A stretch of DNA of 16,583 nucleotides from PALSA-1180 sp964624625. Its GTDB lineage: Bacteria; Oederibacteriota; Muellerivitia; Muellerivitales; Muellerivitaceae. Position numbers and translations under genes: made by a program. This document shows, piece by piece, positions 13,068 to 16,583 of this stretch. Numbering within the stretch: position 1 is the stretch's first letter; every line of letters starts with the position of its first letter. Below the pieces are notes generated by a model. It was given only the letters and a program-made list of their open reading frames with translations, did no database searches and was not told where the DNA came from. The stretch spans positions 1-16,583 of the forward strand of contig CAZUXW010000068.1 of assembly GCA_964624625.1 (NCBI GenBank). Direction: 5' to 3'.

Positions 13068-15199
13068 GAGTTCCCTCCCGAAGCGGCCGCGATCTTGGTG
13101 ACCGGCAGGTCGCAATTGATATCGCAGGGGGTGTTGGCCTGGACCGCCCGGCCGGCTGGCGGAAATTGGGTTTTCACGATTCCCTGGCCCTTAAAGTTCA
13201 CCCGGACTCCCAAGGGCGAAAGCAGCGCCAAGGCCTGGCGCTTGGTTTTTCCCCTCAGGTCCGGCATAACTCCGTTGGCTTCCGTTTCCACGGGCGTGCC
13301 CAGGGTGAGGATAATTTTCCCCGAACCCTCGTCCTTCGGAATGGGAACGCCTGCCGCCAGGGACTGGCCGATGACCCTCTCGCCCTTGCCCTCGAACTGG
13401 AGCCCCAATCCGTCGCGGTTCGCCACCCACTTGCATTGTTCCTTCGTCAGGCCCGTAAAGGCCGGCACCGCGCGCTTGTCGCCGGCCGTTTCAATGGCGT
13501 TCTCGGGATTCACCGCCGGAACCAGCTCATAAGCCAGGGCCCGTTTCGCCACTTCCTTGAATACCGGACCCGCCGTATAGCCGCCCCAATAAAGGCCCCG
13601 GGGATCGTCCAGCGAGATATAAATGACGAACCTCGGTTTTTCCGCCGGCACGAAGCCCACGAAGGACGATACATAGTTGTAGCGGGAATAGTGGCCGTTC
13701 ATGAACTTGTAGGCGGTCCCGGTTTTGCCGGCGATGGGATAGGTGGGCAGGGCCACCGCCACTCCCGTCCCCTTTTCCACGACCCATTTCATCATCTCCG
13801 TCATGCGCTTGGCCGTCTTGGCCGAGCAAACCCTTCGGATTTTTTTCGGCCCGAAGGCCTTGACCGTGCCGCCCTCGGAGTTTTCCAGCTTCCGGACGAG
13901 GTAAGGCTTCATCATCACGCCGCCATTGGCGATGGCCGCGTAAGCCTGGACCACCTGGAGGGGCGAGGAGGAGATTTCATAGCCATAAGGGATGGAGGTC
14001 ATGGAAAGGCCGCTCCACTTGTCCAAGGGCCGGAGTTTCCCGGGCGTCTCGCCCGGCAGGTCGATGCCGGTCAAGTCGCCGAAACCGAACTTTTTGCAAT
14101 AGTGGTAGAGGTTTTCTTTTCCCAGCTTCGCGCCCAGCTTCACCATGCCGATGTTGCTGGAATAGCCGAAGACCTCCCGGAAAGTCAGCCAGCCGTGCTT
14201 TTCATGGTCCGTCACGACCCGCCCGTAATCGGTCTTGTAGGCCCCGTTCTCGCAGAAAAACTTGTCGTCCTCGTTCACGATCCCCTCTTCCAAGGCTCCC
14301 ACCGCCGTGACGAGCTTGAAGGTGCTGCCAGGCTCGAACATGTCGTTCACCACCCGGTTTTTCCAGGTTTGGGAGGAGTAATCCTTGAAATCATTGGGGT
14401 CAAAGGTCGGGTAATTGGCCATGGCCAGGATCTCTCCCGTGGAAGGATTCATCACCACGATGGAGGCGGCTTTGCATTTGTATTTCTCGAAGGCTTTCGC
14501 CAATTCCACCTGGGCCACGTGCTGGATCGTCTTGTCCAGGGTGGTGACGATGTTCAACCCGTCGGATCCGGCCTGCACCGATTTGTTGTCCGACATGACG
14601 GTCCTGCCGCGGGCGTCGCGCTCGGTCATTTCCGAGCCTTTTTTGCCGGTGAGGATTTTGTTGTAGAAATTTTCCAGGCCGTTCAGGCCCTGGTTGTCGA
14701 TGCCGGTGAACCCAAGCACATGGGACGCCATCTCGTGGTCGGGATAAAAACGCCTCTGTTCCCTGGTGGCCTCCACGCCTTCCAGCTTCATGCTTTCCAC
14801 GGCCTTGGACTTCTCGTAAGGAACCTGCCGCGCCAGCCACACGAAGGACTTATCGCCGGAAATTTTCGAGAGAATGGACCCGTAAGATTCCCCCAGGGCC
14901 CGGGAAAGCACCGCGGCCGCTTGGACCTTGTCCGAGATCAGGTCCGGATGGGCGCTGACATTGAAGAGGCCGATATTCATGGCCAGCAGCGAGCCCTCCC
15001 GGTCCATGATCATGCCCCGGGAAGCTGAAATTTCCTGGTGGGTGAATTGCTGGCGGTTGGCCATCCGGTGGAAATCACCATGCTTGTAGATTTGCAGATA
15101 GACCAAGCGGCATTCCACGACCATGGCGGACAGCAGAATGACCGCCTCCAACAGGAGCAGGCGCCTCTGCATTTGGCTGTAGCGGTCGAACGCGCTCAC
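13064..15199 (-). CDS. ftsI: Septal class B penicillin-binding protein FtsI (PBP3) with two PASTA domains
   Basis: FtsI is the septal transpeptidase that cross-links strands made by FtsW. The 711-residue product has one N-terminal transmembrane anchor (about 13-36), then the PBP dimerisation domain (starting near QEISASRGMIMDREG). The transpeptidase domain carries all three active-site motifs: STFK (292-295) with the nucleophilic Ser292, SSN (347-349) and KTG (492-494). Two PASTA domains follow, about 576-635 (VPAFTGLTKEQ) and 643-699 (MPDLRGKTKRQ). E. coli FtsI lacks PASTA; SpoVD/PBP2x-type proteins and some deltaproteobacterial FtsI have it. I chose GTG 15199, with GGAGG 4 nt upstream, over the TTG at 15235, whose extra residues (PACICGCWGGF) look non-native. 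It overlaps murE by 4 nt. Confidence 0.95.
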   Translation of the reverse strand: MSAFDRYSQMQRRLLLLEAVILLSAMVVECRLVYLQIYKHGDFHRMANRQQFTHQEISASRGMIMDREGSLLAMNIGLFNVSAHPDLISDKVQAAAVLSRALGESYGSILSKISGDKSFVWLARQVPYEKSKAVESMKLEGVEATREQRRFYPDHEMASHVLGFTGIDNQGLNGLENFYNKILTGKKGSEMTERDARGRTVMSDNKSVQAGSDGLNIVTTLDKTIQHVAQVELAKAFEKYKCKAASIVVMNPSTGEILAMANYPTFDPNDFKDYSSQTWKNRVVNDMFEPGSTFKLVTAVGALEEGIVNEDDKFFCENGAYKTDYGRVVTDHEKHGWLTFREVFGYSSNIGMVKLGAKLGKENLYHYCKKFGFGDLTGIDLPGETPGKLRPLDKWSGLSMTSIPYGYEISSSPLQVVQAYAAIANGGVMMKPYLVRKLENSEGGTVKAFGPKKIRRVCSAKTAKRMTEMMKWVVEKGTGVAVALPTYPIAGKTGTAYKFMNGHYSRYNYVSSFVGFVPAEKPRFVIYISLDDPRGLYWGGYTAGPVFKEVAKRALAYELVPAVNPENAIETAGDKRAVPAFTGLTKEQCKWVANRDGLGLQFEGKGERVIGQSLAAGVPIPKDEGSGKIILTLGTPVETEANGVMPDLRGKTKRQALALLSPLGVRVNFKGQGIVKTQFPPAGRAVQANTPCDINCDLPVTKIAAASGGNS

Positions 15200-15203
15200 G
15201 AAA

Positions 15204-15208
15204 CCTCC
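15204..15208 (-). promoter_or_regulatory. Ribosome binding site deciding the GTG start of ftsI
   Basis: The minus strand reads GGAGG, then 4 nt and GTG (15199-15197). The spacing is short but the match is full. It favours the GTG over the in-frame TTG at 15235, which lies upstream of this site. Confidence 0.6.
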
Positions 15209-15246
15209 CCAACAGCCGCATATACAGGCAGGCAAAATAATTTTTT

Positions 15247-15352
15247 GCCAAGGATGAACAGGGATGAACTCGGATTAACCAAATGATTAAATCCAAAGAA
15301 ATTCTCGACTTTAGATTTTTGCCATCCGTGTTTATCCGTGTTCATCCGTGGC
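15247..15352. repeat. GATGAACACGGAT-type inverted repeat between ftsL and ftsI (copy 2)
   Basis: Arms 15247-15275 and 15324-15352 (29 nt) are inverted copies with 25 of 29 matches. The 48-nt core forms its own hairpin: AAATCCAAAG (15289-15298) with CTTTAGATTT (15309-15318), one G-U pair. The orientation is the same as copy 1 at 11503-11599: in both, the left arm has GAACTC and the right arm has GTTTATCC at matching places. This suggests an element with defined left and right ends. The rest of the spacer (15353-15365) is featureless. Confidence 0.8.
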
Positions 15353-15365
15353 CCAATTGCTTTCA

Positions 15366-15800
15366 TTAGTGCTTTTCCGATTTCTTCATGGTGCTGGTCC
15401 AAAGGGTGAACCACTTGGGGTAAAAGACCGATCCCTCGTCCAAAATGACCATCTGATCCGTGCGGGGCGTGGTCATTCCCAATTGCTCCCGGGCGATTTT
15501 TTCCACCCTCGGCAGGCTGTTGACGTCGTGCATCTTGTACTTGAGGTAGTAGTACTCGTTGGTCAGCTCCAGTTTTTCCGTCTTGAGGCTTTGCACCTCG
15601 TAACCCAGCTTCACCGCCTGCATGTGCTGCCAAACGTAAAAGAGGAGCAGAATGCTCAAGGCCATGACCCCCCAAAGGGTTCCCTTGAAGTCCCGGCGCT
15701 TGACGGCCTTGGCCAAACTGCCCCGCCAAAAGGTTCCCGCCTCAAAGGCGTCATCCGCGAACTTACGCACCTCTTCGTTGAACGTCCCGGTCTGTTGCAT
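15366..15800 (-). CDS. ftsL: FtsL-type bitopic cell division protein
   Basis: FtsL forms a coiled-coil complex with FtsB/DivIC and FtsQ and helps activate FtsWI. The 144-residue product has a charged cytoplasmic N-terminus (1-40), one transmembrane segment (about 41-58, LWGVMALSILLLFYVW), a coiled-coil stretch (about 62-95, rich in Leu, Glu and Lys) and the AREQLGM motif (103-109) typical of FtsL/DivIC near the membrane-distal end. Sequence conservation in this family is low, so the call rests on topology and on the position between rsmH and ftsI. The ATG at 15800 has AAGGA 5-6 nt upstream, 15 bp past the rsmH stop. Confidence 0.85.
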   Translation of the reverse strand: MQQTGTFNEEVRKFADDAFEAGTFWRGSLAKAVKRRDFKGTLWGVMALSILLLFYVWQHMQAVKLGYEVQSLKTEKLELTNEYYYLKYKMHDVNSLPRVEKIAREQLGMTTPRTDQMVILDEGSVFYPKWFTLWTSTMKKSEKH

Positions 15801-15815
15801 GGTTTTCCTTGCCGC

Positions 15816-16583
15816 TTAACTGCGGGCTGTCGACGGCCGACTGCCGGCCGCCGGTTGTAATTTCTCGGCGACCCGGAGCTTGGCGCTGCGGGCCCTGGGA
15901 TTTTGCTCCAACTCCGCCTCGGAGGCGGTGACGGGCTTGCCCGTAAGGGTCTTGAGGTTGGCCTTGTGGCCGCAGACGCATTGGGGAATGTCCGGGGGGC
16001 AGATGCAGTCGGTGCTTTCCAGCTTGAAGAACTGCTTGACGATCCGGTCTTCCAGGGAATGAAAGGTGATGACGGCGATGCGGCCGCCGGGCTTGAGGAC
16101 GGAAACGGCCTTGCGCAGGCCCTTTTCCAGCACTTGCAGTTCGCGGTTGACTTCGATGCGGATGGCTTGGAAAAGGCGGGTCGCGGCGTGTTTCTCGCCC
16201 GGCTTCTTGCCCTGGCGGAGGACGCTTTGGGCCAGGCTGGCCAGCTCGCTGGTGGTCTCGAGGTGCTTCACTTCGCGGGCCTTGACGATGGCGCGGGCCA
16301 GGGCTCGGGCCTTGCGCTCCTCGCCGTACTCAAAAATGATTTTGGAAAGTTTTTCTTCGGAGTAGGTGTTGACGACCCAGGCCGCGGTGTGGCCGCTGGC
16401 CGTGTCCATGCGCATGTCCAGGGGGCCCTCCTGGCTGAAGGAAAAACCCCGGCGCGCTTCATCGAGTTGTAAGGAGGATACGCCAATATCCATCAGCACG
16501 CTGTCAACCTCGGGGACCGAAAGGTCCATGAGCACCCACAGGAGGTCGGCGAAGTTAGCCTTGAACAAGGAGACCCGAGGGTC
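15816..16583 (-). CDS. rsmH: 16S rRNA (cytosine(1402)-N(4))-methyltransferase RsmH (MraW), 5' part outside window
   Basis: RsmH methylates N4 of C1402 in the ribosomal decoding centre and is usually the first or second gene of the dcw cluster. The 255 visible residues run without a stop to the window edge, so the N-terminal SAM-binding part is missing. Seen are DIGVSSLQLDEARRGFSFSQEGPLDMRMD, YGEERKARALARAIVKAR, TRLFQAIRIEVNRELQVLE, the hallmark TFHSLEDRIVKQFF, a CICPPDIPQCVCG cysteine motif and NPRARSAKLRVAEKL. The final 13 residues (QPAAGSRPSTARS) come from a GC-rich stretch, 15816-15857, with two CGGCCG palindromes (15834-15839, 15845-15850). That tail looks like a repeat remnant rather than family sequence. 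The spacer to ftsL is 15 bp. Confidence 0.95.
   Translation of the reverse strand, partial: DPRVSLFKANFADLLWVLMDLSVPEVDSVLMDIGVSSLQLDEARRGFSFSQEGPLDMRMDTASGHTAAWVVNTYSEEKLSKIIFEYGEERKARALARAIVKAREVKHLETTSELASLAQSVLRQGKKPGEKHAATRLFQAIRIEVNRELQVLEKGLRKAVSVLKPGGRIAVITFHSLEDRIVKQFFKLESTDCICPPDIPQCVCGHKANLKTLTGKPVTASEAELEQNPRARSAKLRVAEKLQPAAGSRPSTARS

Noticed and set aside
13166..15028. A 620-codon open frame on the plus strand
   Set aside because: It lies fully antisense to ftsI, is rich in His, Gly and Arg with no recognisable domain, and results from the codon bias of the real gene. The same holds for the long plus-strand frames at 4038-4772 and 10512-11513.
15200..15235. TTG at 15235 as the ftsI start
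   Set aside because: It would add PACICGCWGGF-like residues without a ribosome binding site, while GTG 15199 has GGAGG and gives a normal PBP N-terminus.

Overview
The window is almost entirely a division and cell wall (dcw) gene cluster. Every gene is on the minus strand, so transcription runs from the right edge to the left edge. In transcription order the genes are rsmH (5' end outside the window), an ftsL-type gene, ftsI (a PBP with two PASTA domains), murE, murF, mraY, murD, ftsW, murG, murC, murB, ddl, ftsQ, and the first codon of a next gene that by position should be ftsA. This is the classical bacterial order without a missing step. The cluster encodes the cytoplasmic Mur ligases, the lipid I and lipid II enzymes, D-Ala-D-Ala ligase, the septal SEDS/PBP pair (FtsW/FtsI) and two bitopic divisome proteins. 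The DNPR motif in MurE indicates meso-diaminopimelate peptidoglycan.

The organism cannot be named from this window. The DNA looks moderately GC-rich. The PASTA-bearing FtsI, the EACE form of the MurC motif, GTG/TTG starts and repeat-filled spacers argue against an enteric gammaproteobacterium. They would fit an environmental lineage such as Omnitrophota, Elusimicrobiota or a deltaproteobacterial group; this is a guess.

The unusual part is the spacers. Some junctions are tight: murG/murC overlap by 1 nt, ftsI/murE by 4 nt (GTGA), and rsmH-ftsL is 15 bp. Most others hold a 60-250 bp block of inverted or short repeats. At least five sequence families are present: GATGAACACGGAT-type (two copies), AATTAGGAAT-type (two full copies plus a possible remnant), CGCCAAGGCGCCAAG-type, CCACAGNGT-type, GGTGCCAGGCACC-type, and a GCTGTTAGC-type block. 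Some touch the genes: one supplies the last codons and stop of murE, one abuts the murB stop, and two keep the reading frame open upstream of murB and ftsW. At murD/ftsW the repeat block is bounded by an exact 11-bp direct repeat that also duplicates the start of ftsW, which looks like an insertion footprint.

No tRNA, rRNA, CRISPR array, transposase, convincing intrinsic terminator or internal promoter was found. No gene-free stretch exceeds 300 bases; the longest spacers are 6-231 and 7218-7456. I see no new enzymatic system. The candidate for something undescribed is the set of structured elements inserted into an essential operon.
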